Positions 16,027 to 24,484 of a stretch of 45,883 bases of DNA are shown in pieces. This DNA is from Bacteroidota bacterium (lineage in GTDB: Bacteria > Bacteroidota > Bacteroidia > Sphingobacteriales > Sphingobacteriaceae), in NCBI GenBank assembly GCA_018266915.1, contig JAFDZM010000023.1:1-45883 (forward strand), given 5' to 3'. The translations under genes were made by a program, and so were the position numbers. Numbering within the stretch: position 1 is the stretch's first letter; each line of letters opens with the position of its first letter. The notes beneath the pieces are model-generated. The model saw nothing but the letters and a program-made list of their open reading frames with translations, was not told where the DNA came from and searched no databases.

Positions 16027-17106
16027 ATGACCGTATCCGACCTCCGCGAACTGCGCCTGCTGAACCAGCACCTGGCCTCCCCTGTCTTTACCCAACCCGC
16101 AGATCTTGTCTATTACATGGGCGCTATCCAATCACAGGATTACGCGGGCGCTAAATGGGCAATTGCCCAGCGGCTTAAGGGAGCTTCAGAAAAAACTATT
16201 GAAGACGCTTTTACTAATGGCAACATCATCCGCACCCATGTGATGCGCCCTACCTGGCATTTTGTTCATTCTAAGGATGTTCGTTGGATGATTCAATTAA
16301 CTGCACCGCGGGTAATGAAGATTGCCGGCACACAACACCGGCAGCATCAACTCGATCACATAATTTTTTCAAAAAGTGAAAAAGCTATTCTGAAAGCGAT
16401 GGAAGGTGGCAAGCAATTAATGCGGGATGAAATTGCGGAAGCATTGCAGCGGGCAGGGGTCGCCACAAATGAGCAGCGTTTTATTCATATCATGATGCAG
16501 ATGGAGCTCGTAGGTTTAGTATGCAGCGGTGGTCGCCAGGGAAAGCAATTCACTTATGCTTTGTTAGATGAGCGTGTACCGGCAACAAAACTATTTGACA
16601 AGCAGGAAGCTATCGCTGCTTTAGCCGAACGTTATTTTATTTCGCACGGACCAGCTACCTTGCAGGATTATGTGTGGTGGAGCGGACTAACTGTAATTGA
16701 TGCCAAAGCAGGCTTGGAAGCGGTTAAACACAAACTAACCAGTATAGAATTGAACAGGAATACCTACTGGTTTGTCGAACAGGGAAATCTACCCAAAAGC
16801 AAATCGCCGGGCGCTTTTTTGTTGCCGAATTATGACGAGTATATTGTAAGCTACAAAGACAGAAGCGCCACCATAGCCGCATCCGACGTCAATAAGGCCG
16901 ACCCACGCGGAACCATTTTCAATAATACTATAATTGTAAACGGAAAGGTAATCGGTATATGGAAACGGGCTATCGGAAAATCAAAAGTTGATATTGAGCT
17001 TATACCTTTTCAGCCGTTGAGCAAAGTAAATCAAACAGCCGTTGAAGCCGCAGCAAAACGTTATACTAAGTTTCTAGGCTTAAACGATTTTACGATAAAT
17101 ATTTAG
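16027..17106 (+). CDS. Winged-helix DNA-binding protein, AlkZ/YcaQ-like DNA glycosylase family
   Basis: 359 residues of the HTH_42 (DUF1006) superfamily: RLLNQHLASPVF at the N-terminus, then a helix bearing GAIQSQDYAGAKWAIAQRL, repeated winged-helix units and a C-terminal beta region (LLPNYDEYIVSYKDR, GTIFNNTIIVNGKVIGIWKR). Q35-S36-Q37 matches the catalytic QxQ motif described for AlkZ-type glycosylases that unhook interstrand crosslinks and remove alkylated bases. HVMRPTWHFV fits the family's beta-hairpin region. It begins 6 bases after cbpM and is probably in the same transcript. Its stop overlaps that of the convergent regulator gene. Enzymatic activity is inferred. Confidence 0.8.
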   Translation: MTVSDLRELRLLNQHLASPVFTQPADLVYYMGAIQSQDYAGAKWAIAQRLKGASEKTIEDAFTNGNIIRTHVMRPTWHFVHSKDVRWMIQLTAPRVMKIAGTQHRQHQLDHIIFSKSEKAILKAMEGGKQLMRDEIAEALQRAGVATNEQRFIHIMMQMELVGLVCSGGRQGKQFTYALLDERVPATKLFDKQEAIAALAERYFISHGPATLQDYVWWSGLTVIDAKAGLEAVKHKLTSIELNRNTYWFVEQGNLPKSKSPGAFLLPNYDEYIVSYKDRSATIAASDVNKADPRGTIFNNTIIVNGKVIGIWKRAIGKSKVDIELIPFQPLSKVNQTAVEAAAKRYTKFLGLNDFTINI

Positions 17107-17744
17107 AAGGTAAATATCTGGTTTTGTATGGCGTAAAGCACCAAGCCTGTTCTTGATTTCAGGTTCAGTTTTAGGAAAAGTGCCTCCCGGTAATTATCTA
17201 CTGTTCGCGGACTAACAAACATCTTGTCGGCTATTTCTTTATAAGTCAGTTCCGAACAGCAAAGGCGCAAAAACTCCAGTTCCTTTTTGGTGAAGTCCGG
17301 GCCATCCTCATCATCCGCTACTGTGCGGATCAGCTTGCCCGAAACCATATCATTAATGTAAACACCTTTTGTATAAATAGTTTTTATGGCATCCAGCAAT
17401 TCACCGGGTTTCGATTCCTTCAGCACATAACCGCTGGCGCCGCTCTTGATCATTTTTATCACAGCCTTATCATCCTCAAACATGCTGAGCGCCAACACTT
17501 TTATCTGCGGATAATTCTTCTTTAACCAGCTTGTCGCATCGTACCCATCCATTACCGGCATATTGATATCCATCAGTATAACATCTGGTACAGCGTGTTT
17601 CGCTAAGGCATATTGCATCTGCTGACCGTTTTCGGCCTCAAAAACCACCTTCAGTTCATCAAACTCGCTCATCAGTCCGGCCACACCATTTCTGAACAGC
17701 GTGTGGTCGTCCACAATAGCAATGCTTATTTTTTCTGCTGTCAT
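17103..17744 (-). CDS. NarL/LuxR-family response regulator
   Basis: 213 residues: a receiver domain (acidic pair D12-D13 in VDDH, phospho-site D59 in VILMDINMPVMDG, K in VLKESKPGEL) and a C-terminal LuxR-type helix-turn-helix at about 145-205 (LTYKEIADKMFVSPRTVDNYREALFLKL). It starts 4 bases after the histidine kinase stop and shares the operon. It is the expected partner of the HisKA_3 kinase upstream. Overlapping stop codons (TTAG) link it to the convergent AlkZ-like gene. Confidence 0.95.
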   Translation of the reverse strand: MTAEKISIAIVDDHTLFRNGVAGLMSEFDELKVVFEAENGQQMQYALAKHAVPDVILMDINMPVMDGYDATSWLKKNYPQIKVLALSMFEDDKAVIKMIKSGASGYVLKESKPGELLDAIKTIYTKGVYINDMVSGKLIRTVADDEDGPDFTKKELEFLRLCCSELTYKEIADKMFVSPRTVDNYREALFLKLNLKSRTGLVLYAIQNQIFTF

Positions 17745-17748
17745 TTCT

Positions 17749-18525
17749 TTATGGATAAGGAATAAATATTTCGATACAGGTACCTTCGCCCGGCTGCGAT
17801 TGTATGAAGAACCGTCCGCCCACTATCTCTGCCCTTTTCTGGATATTCGATAAGCCCATCCCCTTCTGATTCTCCGGCATGTTGGCGATGTCAAAGCCTG
17901 TCCCATTATCAATCACCTGTAGCCTGATCCCATCTTGGATATACCCCAGTTTAATATTTATCTCGTTCGCCTTTGAGTGCTTGATGATATTATTAAACAC
18001 CTCCTGAAGTATTCGAAAAAGGATCAGGTCTTTATCAGGGTTATTTTGTGCAGGGTGTTCACCTTCAATCGTGTAGGTCACTATGCATTGTTCCGATTTT
18101 TCTATCCAGTTAATTACCTGCCTGATGGCTTCGGGCAAACCAAGGGCAATCAACTGTTCACCTTCCAATAATTTGCCTAATAGGCGCAGTTCCTTAATAG
18201 ACTGTTTGGTCAAATCGAGTACCGAATCAATTTTCTGCTGCGCTTTATCCCTATCATCTAAATTTACAGAACCGAGCGTTTGCGATGCTAAACTTAACAA
18301 CTGACCAATATTATCATGCAGATCGGCCCCGATAGTTTGCATTGTCTGCTCTCGGATTTCCATCTGGGTTCTGATCAATTCCGATTCAAAGGTGAGTTGC
18401 ATCAGTTGCTTTTCTTCTATGTGGCGCTTTTTACGCTTATTATAAATAAAAATATATAGCACCAGGAAAGCCGGTGCTATTAAAAAAATAAGTGTTGTAA
18501 TTATGATAAGCTCTGTGATGTCAGC
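17749..18525 (-). CDS. HisKA_3 sensor histidine kinase
   Basis: 258 residues from MADITELIIITT; an ATG 33 bases earlier at 18558 is possible. One TM helix near the N-terminus (about residues 6-30), then a DHp helix with the phosphorylated His in TIGADLHDNIGQLLSLA (H70), and an ATPase domain with EVFNNIIKHSKAN (N box), VIDNGTGFD (G1) and KGMGLSNIQKRAEIVGG (G2). This is the NarX/DesK-type class. There is no extracellular sensing domain, so the input probably comes from the seven-TM protein encoded just upstream, whose gene overlaps this start. The response regulator follows. Confidence 0.92.
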   Translation of the reverse strand, partial: ADITELIIITTLIFLIAPAFLVLYIFIYNKRKKRHIEEKQLMQLTFESELIRTQMEIREQTMQTIGADLHDNIGQLLSLASQTLGSVNLDDRDKAQQKIDSVLDLTKQSIKELRLLGKLLEGEQLIALGLPEAIRQVINWIEKSEQCIVTYTIEGEHPAQNNPDKDLILFRILQEVFNNIIKHSKANEINIKLGYIQDGIRLQVIDNGTGFDIANMPENQKGMGLSNIQKRAEIVGGRFFIQSQPGEGTCIEIFIPYP

Positions 18526-19178
18526 CATTTCCGACAGATAAATGAATAACTCCAGCAACCATATAGTATTATGTTAAAGGCGTTATAGATATAATAAGTT
18601 AAATGTTTAATAGATTTCATCTTTTCAGGAGAAAGGCTTTTAAAGAAAATATTACAAGTAGTTGTTCCAAAATAGAAGAACAGTATTCCTGCAACCCACC
18701 AAAAGTCGTATGCATATTTCAACTCAACATAATTCTCACCCTTTAATAACAAATAAAAATAATAAAGACTACCGAGCACAATAAAAACCAGCATTATAGT
18801 ATTTGTTAATTCATTATATGCAAAAATTCCGTGTTCGTACAACTCGTAATTATGAGTAGCAAGTAGTAACATGCCCATGCCAAATATTACGGGTTTTATA
18901 TTAAAATATTTGCTCAGCAACATCTCAAAAATCATACAGAAGAAACATATCTGAAATAACAACAAAATATTATAAAGCCATATATTGGGATGATTATGAA
19001 TACGATCTGCAAGATATAGTTTCTTGAAATGAACGCCTGCCATTTCAGTCATACATGTTATGAAAAGAAAGACTATAAAGAATTTCCATTCTACTTTCTC
19101 ATCACTATGCAAACAAATCACAGCAATTAAAAAGCAAATTATCTCGACACTCGTATTTAATGTAAAATATTGTAACAT
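18501..19178 (-). CDS. Seven-TM membrane protein, presumed sensor partner
   Basis: 225 residues with about seven hydrophobic segments (near residues 10-25, 30-46, 67-86, 94-108, 125-148, 162-181 and 196-215). There are few charged residues apart from the loops and no known catalytic motif. Its last 25 bases overlap the kinase gene, and it begins directly beside a long hairpin after the secreted protein gene. A role as membrane receptor passing a signal to the TM-helix kinase is inferred from layout. Separate-chain 7TM sensors are unusual compared with the fused 7TMR-DISM kinases. No family could be named. Confidence 0.75.
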   Translation of the reverse strand: MLQYFTLNTSVEIICFLIAVICLHSDEKVEWKFFIVFLFITCMTEMAGVHFKKLYLADRIHNHPNIWLYNILLLFQICFFCMIFEMLLSKYFNIKPVIFGMGMLLLATHNYELYEHGIFAYNELTNTIMLVFIVLGSLYYFYLLLKGENYVELKYAYDFWWVAGILFFYFGTTTCNIFFKSLSPEKMKSIKHLTYYIYNAFNIILYGCWSYSFICRKWLTSQSLS

Positions 19179-19220
19179 ATAACTTTAGGGTAATGGTTAT
19201 GACAATTACCCTAAAGTTAT
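19179..19220. promoter_or_regulatory. Long hairpin directly abutting a start codon
   Basis: Perfect 16-base arms 19179-19194 and 19205-19220 around a 10-base loop. On the minus strand it follows the stop of the secreted-protein gene and ends on the base before the ATG of the seven-TM gene, so the ribosome-binding region lies inside the stem. The 3' side is not T-rich, so a translation-control hairpin or attenuator is more likely than a plain terminator. Confidence 0.6.
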
Positions 19221-19224
19221 TAAA

Positions 19225-20148
19225 TTATGGCATACTCGTCCCTGCACAATTATTAGGACATTGTTCACCATTATCTTGTCCAGGTGTCTTTTTCCCTTCA
19301 AAGGGAACATGTTTACAATCGAAATAATCTTTACTTATACCATTAATGCTTTGTGTTGTTACAATTACAAATTCAGTTTCATCTTTATTTGGGCCTGATC
19401 GGATATCATTTCTTGCATAATAAATTCTTATGCCATCGTCGTTCTCTGAAGGGTCTTTCATTTCTTTGACAAGATTACTTATCATATCGATGTCAAACCA
19501 TTCGCTATAGGCATTGCATGGCATACCTTGAAAATGCTGAACTAAAGCTTCTCCTCGACTTCTTTTGATATCGTGACCAGAAGTAACAATACAAGGTTGT
19601 TGAATATCACAATTGCATATTTTATATAACAATGCTCCGTTAGTAGTATCAGAATAGTGAGTTATTTTAATACCATTTCTCGAAACTAGCATTGATATAG
19701 AGTCTATTACTTTTTTAGAATGCTCGAAATAATCAGTATGAACTTTCACATGGGCCGTATCTTGCATAATAATGCCAGAAAAATATGTTGATACAACCAC
19801 AAGAGCATCCTCTCTTATGGTTGAAGATGTAGGCGGAGTACTTGCAAAATATATTCGTACTCCATCTGGTTTTACAATACCAGTTTTGGATTCATTTACG
19901 AGTAAATTTTTTATAGCCTCTAGTACTGGTTCACTAATCCAAATCTGTGTATTTAAATGTAGACTAACCGGATTACTCGTAATGTAGGTAGATGCAAAAT
20001 CCTGCACATCTATTTTCGCTTGTGTTTGAGATGTCCCTGTTAATGTTGATTCTACAATAGGATCAGATGATGGAGTTTGTGCCGACGTTTTGTGACTAAA
20101 GCCCGTAATTAGGGTAATTACGGAGATTAATGTCAATATTTTTTTCAT
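19225..20148 (-). CDS. Secreted protein with duplicated DGxRIY unit
   Basis: 307 residues with a signal peptide (KILTLISVITLITGFSHKTSAQ, cleavage at about 24). An internal duplication is visible: about residues 68-125 (DGVRIYFASTPP at 95, then DALVVVST) and about 216-270 (DGIRIYYARND at 238, then EFVIVTTQ). The C-terminus is Cys-rich (C178, C180, C186, C211, C278, C297, C301). I recognise DGIRIY-type segments from poorly described Bacteroidota proteins but no named function. It heads a same-strand set: 7TM protein, kinase, regulator. A ligand or periplasmic input component is a reasonable guess. Confidence 0.72.
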   Translation of the reverse strand: MKKILTLISVITLITGFSHKTSAQTPSSDPIVESTLTGTSQTQAKIDVQDFASTYITSNPVSLHLNTQIWISEPVLEAIKNLLVNESKTGIVKPDGVRIYFASTPPTSSTIREDALVVVSTYFSGIIMQDTAHVKVHTDYFEHSKKVIDSISMLVSRNGIKITHYSDTTNGALLYKICNCDIQQPCIVTSGHDIKRSRGEALVQHFQGMPCNAYSEWFDIDMISNLVKEMKDPSENDDGIRIYYARNDIRSGPNKDETEFVIVTTQSINGISKDYFDCKHVPFEGKKTPGQDNGEQCPNNCAGTSMP

Positions 20149-20222
20149 AACTGTTAGGGTTTAAGCGTGAATGATTAATTAATTACCCCCTAAATTCCCC
20201 AAATAATCAACACTTTATCACC

Positions 20223-20253
20223 GTTTTTACACCCATTTTAATACCGTAAAAAC
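20223..20253. promoter_or_regulatory. Inverted repeat in the divergent promoter of two secreted-protein genes
   Basis: GTTTTTAC (20223-20230) and GTAAAAAC (20246-20253) are perfect 8-base inverted arms, each followed by AC-rich sequence, 75-105 bases upstream of the 20148 gene and 90-120 before the 20343 gene. It is a possible operator of the nearby NarL-type regulator; this is unproven. Confidence 0.4.
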
Positions 20254-20342
20254 ACCCTGTGAGAAAACTGCATATTACGTTCGATATAATTTCAAATCAT
20301 AAAGAATTTTGGGTAATCAGTAATCCAAAATTTAAAACGAAA

Positions 20343-20801
20343 ATGAAAAAGCTATTTATTTTAACCTGTGGTTTGTTGCTGCTATTCTTCAACTCTAATG
20401 CTCAAACCAAAAAGAAAATCCGAAATGTTGAAGTTATTTTTAATACTACCAATAATGACAAGGACCACGATACATATTTGGATGTGTCATTAAACATTCA
20501 CGATTTCAATGACAACGTTGATTATTATCTTGCAAAAAAAGATGGAATTGGGGGTCATTGGAATAATAATTCAACCAATTCCGTTACACTCGACTTAGGC
20601 GGCGATTATGATTTAGAAAATTACAAGAATGCTTTTATGAAATTACATATATCACCTAATGGTAATGATAAATGGGAGTTCAATTATACAGTTAGGATCA
20701 CCTTTGTTGACGAAAATAATCAATCGCATACTCTTACGAAAGATTTCAATGGGAAGATACTGACGCAAGACAACCCTGACACTTCCGATCCTATATTTTA
20801 G
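20343..20801 (+). CDS. Small secreted protein of unknown function
   Basis: 152 residues starting at MKKLFILTCGLLLLFFNSNAQ, a clear signal peptide; 28 codons of upstream open frame are rejected. The mature part is polar and Asn/Asp-rich with a beta-sandwich appearance (VEVIFNTTNNDKDHDTYLDVSLN, then NYTVRITFVDENN), loosely like PLAT/C2-type domains. No catalytic motif was seen. It is divergent from the DGxRIY gene and may share its regulation. It is convergent with the four-PAS sensor. Confidence 0.65.
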   Translation: MKKLFILTCGLLLLFFNSNAQTKKKIRNVEVIFNTTNNDKDHDTYLDVSLNIHDFNDNVDYYLAKKDGIGGHWNNNSTNSVTLDLGGDYDLENYKNAFMKLHISPNGNDKWEFNYTVRITFVDENNQSHTLTKDFNGKILTQDNPDTSDPIF

Positions 20802-20815
20802 TTCTAACCCTCTTA

Positions 20816-23461
20816 TCACACCCCATGGCCTGCGGCTTCGCGGGCCATTTCGTGTATAATATCGTCGAGGCGGTTGAGCTCGGTTTGGAAGTGTTTGAGG
20901 ATTTCCGGATCCATCGGGTGCCCTTTCAGCATTTCTGACAAGGCCTTCAAATTAGCCAGGGGACTCCGTATCAGGTGCGATTGCTTCCAGGCCATTCCTT
21001 TTATGCTATCTACATGGTCCTGGATACGTACATAGGCGCTTTGCAGATCATGCTCTGCATTCTTTCTTTCAGTAATGTCATACAACGCTACCAGCATGCC
21101 TAATACATGATCGCCGCCATCTGTTAATGGTGAAAGCTTCACATCATACCATTGTATTGAGCCATCATCCTGCGGATAATCGATCTCGTAATGAAAATGA
21201 TCGCCCACCAATACCTGGTTTGCCATCTCCATGAGCTTTGGCCAGCGGTATGCAGGTATAAAATCGCCCAAGTAGTCACCCTCCTTAGGTACATGATGAT
21301 ACTGATCTCTGATAAAATCAAAGGCAGTTGGATTATAGGCTATGAGTTTAAAATCAGTATCGAAAGAAGCATAAGCTGTATCGGTAGTGCTTAATATCGT
21401 TTGCAGGTTAGCTTGTGATTTCCGTAATAAATCTTCAGATTTAAGCCTTTCCGTGATATCATGGGTCAACGAGAGTCTTACCGGCCTACCTTCAAATATG
21501 ATATCATTTGCCACCACCTGGACGAACATTACCGTTCCATTTTTTTTTACATGGCGTAATACATTTCTTTCTGTAACGTTGGTCATATCCTCTCTCCATT
21601 CCCGCATCTGCAAACCCCTGTCTTCCGGAACTCTGAAAGCAGTAACAGACATATTCAATAGCTCATCCTTTGTATATCCATATAGCTTGGCCGCTGCTTC
21701 ATTAGCGGCTATAACCTGCATTGTATCCTTGTCTACCATCCAGAGCGGCAAAGGGTTACTTTCAAATAATAATTTATATTGCTGTTCCGATGACCGTAGC
21801 TCTTCCTCAGCAGCCCGGCGCTGGGTGATATCTACCATGGAACCGATGATGGTTGGAAGCCCCCCTATTATTGCCCTGCTGCCGAAAAACTCTACCCAAT
21901 TTGCCGATCCATCCTTCTTCAGTCCCATTGCCTCGTAATGAACGCTTTCAACTTCGCCGTCAATCCGCTTACGAACATTCTCTATAGTAACATGCTTGTA
22001 GCTATCATGAATAATACCATCCACAGGCATTGCATCAACTATTTCATGTGGCTGATAGCCAAATATTTCTGCAAAGCGTGGATTTACAAATACAAATTTT
22101 CCGTTCTGGACAATGTACACACCTACTATTGATTTTTCCGCTACCGTTCTGAATTTCAATTCAGCATCACGCAATTCAGTCTCCATCTTTTTACGATAGG
22201 TGATGTCCCGGGCCATTACCAGTACACGATCGTCCATAAATCTTTTTACATTGATCTCCACCGGAAAAACTTCGCCACCCTTACGCATAAACCGCCGTTC
22301 GCGAATCTCTGAATACTCTTCACCCTTCTTGTCTTTTGGCAATGGGTCAACTCTTAGCTCGTCAGGGTCAACAATTGCATCTACATTTAACAGTAGTAAT
22401 TCATCGCGGGTATATCCCATCATTTCGCACATCCTGGCATTTGCATCAGTAAAACACCCGTTTGCATCTAATACATAAATGGCATCCGAAGCATGTTCAA
22501 TCAACAACCGGTATTTCTTTTCGCTTTTCTGGTATTCGGCTGAACGTTCCTCTACTCTTCGCTCCAGTTCGGTGTTCATTTGCTTCACCTCGGCTTCGGC
22601 TTTTGAACGGTCCGCATCAACTCTGTTCAGCCACAACGCCGTATTCCAAATTACAATCAGGCTCATGATCAGAAAACAAACAGCCAGTAGCGATATCCAT
22701 ATCTCTAAAGAAAATAGTTTGTACTGGTTGGTTTGTACTCTGATCGATCCAAAAATAATTACCATAGTAAGCATCAGGGTAAACAGTCTTTTAGCCATCT
22801 GGTTACCGATAAGCTTGCCGGTAAATAACCGCGTAATGCCGATTTCGGGATTCAGAAGCGATGCAGCAATGGATAAAATAAAGAAAAGAATACCTGTTTG
22901 AACCGCCATTGAACTGATATACAAAACCGACAGAAACAATGAGGCTCCATATAAATAACCGATCAATGCAATAGCTGAAAAGATGGTTACCGTGTGAAAC
23001 GACCATTGCGCCAACTTGTCAAATGCCTTTTTCTTAACGGAAAGCATCAAAAAACCGAATCCCAGAATAGTGATGCAAATAGCAGAATTAGTTGCCATGC
23101 GACCTGCAAACAGATGGCTGGATGAAACCTTCTCAGTATCCTTAATGAATAATTCATCAAGACCTGAATTGAAATGAAATATAAATTGCAACAGGGTAAC
23201 AAGCCCGACAAGTGTCCCGGCAGATGACAAAAAAAGGAATGTGATATTCCGATATTTTGATTTGGAATATTGTGTAGATAATAATGCCCCGCCAAATAAA
23301 ACGAGACTCAGCGCGGTGTTGAACACCATATTGACAAAACCGGGGATAATCTGCTTAAGAACCGGGATATTCAATAGCCATCCCAGTATAACAACAATAC
23401 CCGTTGCTATAGTAATGCAGCTGATAACCGTAATTGTTCTATTCTTTTGCAGGATAGTCAT
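20816..23461 (-). CDS. Membrane four-PAS sensor with DHp-like helices but no ATPase domain
   Basis: 881 residues. About 8-275 form seven or eight TM helices (a MASE-like membrane sensor). A coiled coil follows at about 280-312. Four PAS domains are at about 314-425, 434-550, 559-673 and 682-800, each ending near a DITxRK/DITERK signature. About 815-878 form a helix pair with AWKQSHLIRSPLANLKAL, where H829 is in the H-box position, in the QSHxxRxPLA style of Bacteroidota kinases. It stops there, with no N/G1/G2 boxes. It may hand signals to another kinase or dimerise with one. It lies alone, convergent with a secreted-protein gene. Confidence 0.88.
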   Translation of the reverse strand: MTILQKNRTITVISCITIATGIVVILGWLLNIPVLKQIIPGFVNMVFNTALSLVLFGGALLSTQYSKSKYRNITFLFLSSAGTLVGLVTLLQFIFHFNSGLDELFIKDTEKVSSSHLFAGRMATNSAICITILGFGFLMLSVKKKAFDKLAQWSFHTVTIFSAIALIGYLYGASLFLSVLYISSMAVQTGILFFILSIAASLLNPEIGITRLFTGKLIGNQMAKRLFTLMLTMVIIFGSIRVQTNQYKLFSLEIWISLLAVCFLIMSLIVIWNTALWLNRVDADRSKAEAEVKQMNTELERRVEERSAEYQKSEKKYRLLIEHASDAIYVLDANGCFTDANARMCEMMGYTRDELLLLNVDAIVDPDELRVDPLPKDKKGEEYSEIRERRFMRKGGEVFPVEINVKRFMDDRVLVMARDITYRKKMETELRDAELKFRTVAEKSIVGVYIVQNGKFVFVNPRFAEIFGYQPHEIVDAMPVDGIIHDSYKHVTIENVRKRIDGEVESVHYEAMGLKKDGSANWVEFFGSRAIIGGLPTIIGSMVDITQRRAAEEELRSSEQQYKLLFESNPLPLWMVDKDTMQVIAANEAAAKLYGYTKDELLNMSVTAFRVPEDRGLQMREWREDMTNVTERNVLRHVKKNGTVMFVQVVANDIIFEGRPVRLSLTHDITERLKSEDLLRKSQANLQTILSTTDTAYASFDTDFKLIAYNPTAFDFIRDQYHHVPKEGDYLGDFIPAYRWPKLMEMANQVLVGDHFHYEIDYPQDDGSIQWYDVKLSPLTDGGDHVLGMLVALYDITERKNAEHDLQSAYVRIQDHVDSIKGMAWKQSHLIRSPLANLKALSEMLKGHPMDPEILKHFQTELNRLDDIIHEMAREAAGHGV

Positions 23462-23615
23462 AAACAGACCTAATACCTTTATACGTTAGAAACAAATTCC
23501 GGGGTTCAATTCTTTAAGGCTTAACTAAAAAATTAATCTTGAATAAATTTAGGAGAAAAACAGCAAATAACTATACTGTCAAAAGAAAATTCAGGTAAAA
23601 AATACAGATATACAA

Positions 23616-24395
23616 TCAGATAGCCCGCTTTCCTTCAAGAAAGCTTTTTAATGTCTGTTGCGTAAACTCCGACAGCACCAACTCTCCACTTGTAGCAGCA
23701 CGTTCAGTTAATAGTTCGTCCCAGTTTTCAGTACCCTCCCAAAGTATTTGCTTTAGTCCATATAAGGCTTCACGATGATAGGACGCCAGTTTTTGAGTCA
23801 ATGCATTTAATTCAGCATCCAACGTGTTAATGTCAGAGTAAACATCGTTGTATAGCCCTTTCTCCTTTGCCCATATAGCTGATTGAAAATCTGTGGCACG
23901 GATGGTAAGCTGCGAAAATGCTGACAAACCTATTTTGCGTATAACTGCAGGCGAAATCACATATGGACCAATACCGATAGCCAATTCACTTAATTTGATA
24001 GCTGCGGCTTCCGTTGCCAGGCAGTAATCGGCTGCTGCTGCAAGTCCAACCCCACCCCCTACTGCTTTACCCTGTACTCTGGCGATGATGATCTTTGGTG
24101 ATTTGCGGCAGGCATTGATCACCCGTGCAAATCCTGAAAAGAACTCGGCACCGGCTTCTTTATCTTTTACCTGCACTAATTCGGCAAAGCTGGCACCGGC
24201 ACAAAAGGTGCGGTCACCTTCGCTTTTCAGAACTATTACCCTTGTTTCTGGACTATTTCCGGCATTTTCTATCTCTGAGCAAAGTTGTTTCAAAAGATCA
24301 GCAGGCAAAGAGTTCTGTGCAGGGTGATAAAAAGTAATAGTGCAAATACCATCCTTGTGGCGGGCAATTACATATCCGTTTGGGTTTTCAGACAT
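23616..24395 (-). CDS. Enoyl-CoA hydratase/isomerase family protein, methylglutaconyl-CoA hydratase-like
   Basis: 259 residues of the crotonase fold. CAGASFAEL and the oxyanion-hole segment VQGKAVGGGVGLAAAADYCLA are clear. In the first catalytic position (usually GGGCELA) this protein has G (VGLAAA), while the second glutamate is kept in KLSELAIGIGPYVISPAVIRK. The LSELAIGIGP signature is typical of Bacteroidota methylglutaconyl-CoA hydratase-like enzymes of leucine breakdown, but the gene stands alone without leucine-pathway neighbours. Substrate is tentative. Confidence 0.85.
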   Translation of the reverse strand: MSENPNGYVIARHKDGICTITFYHPAQNSLPADLLKQLCSEIENAGNSPETRVIVLKSEGDRTFCAGASFAELVQVKDKEAGAEFFSGFARVINACRKSPKIIIARVQGKAVGGGVGLAAAADYCLATEAAAIKLSELAIGIGPYVISPAVIRKIGLSAFSQLTIRATDFQSAIWAKEKGLYNDVYSDINTLDAELNALTQKLASYHREALYGLKQILWEGTENWDELLTERAATSGELVLSEFTQQTLKSFLEGKRAI

Positions 24396-24484
24396 AGTCA
24401 GATTTAAAAGATCGCTGTAAATGTCGACACATTTTGGTGTACCTGCAAACAGAGTAGTTATATTTATAAATCGAAAGAATTAGA

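Noticed and set aside
22479..22901. 140-residue open frame antisense to the four-PAS sensor
   Set aside because: Ser/Thr-rich composition typical of reverse-strand reading of a PAS/TM gene; no start signal or family pattern.
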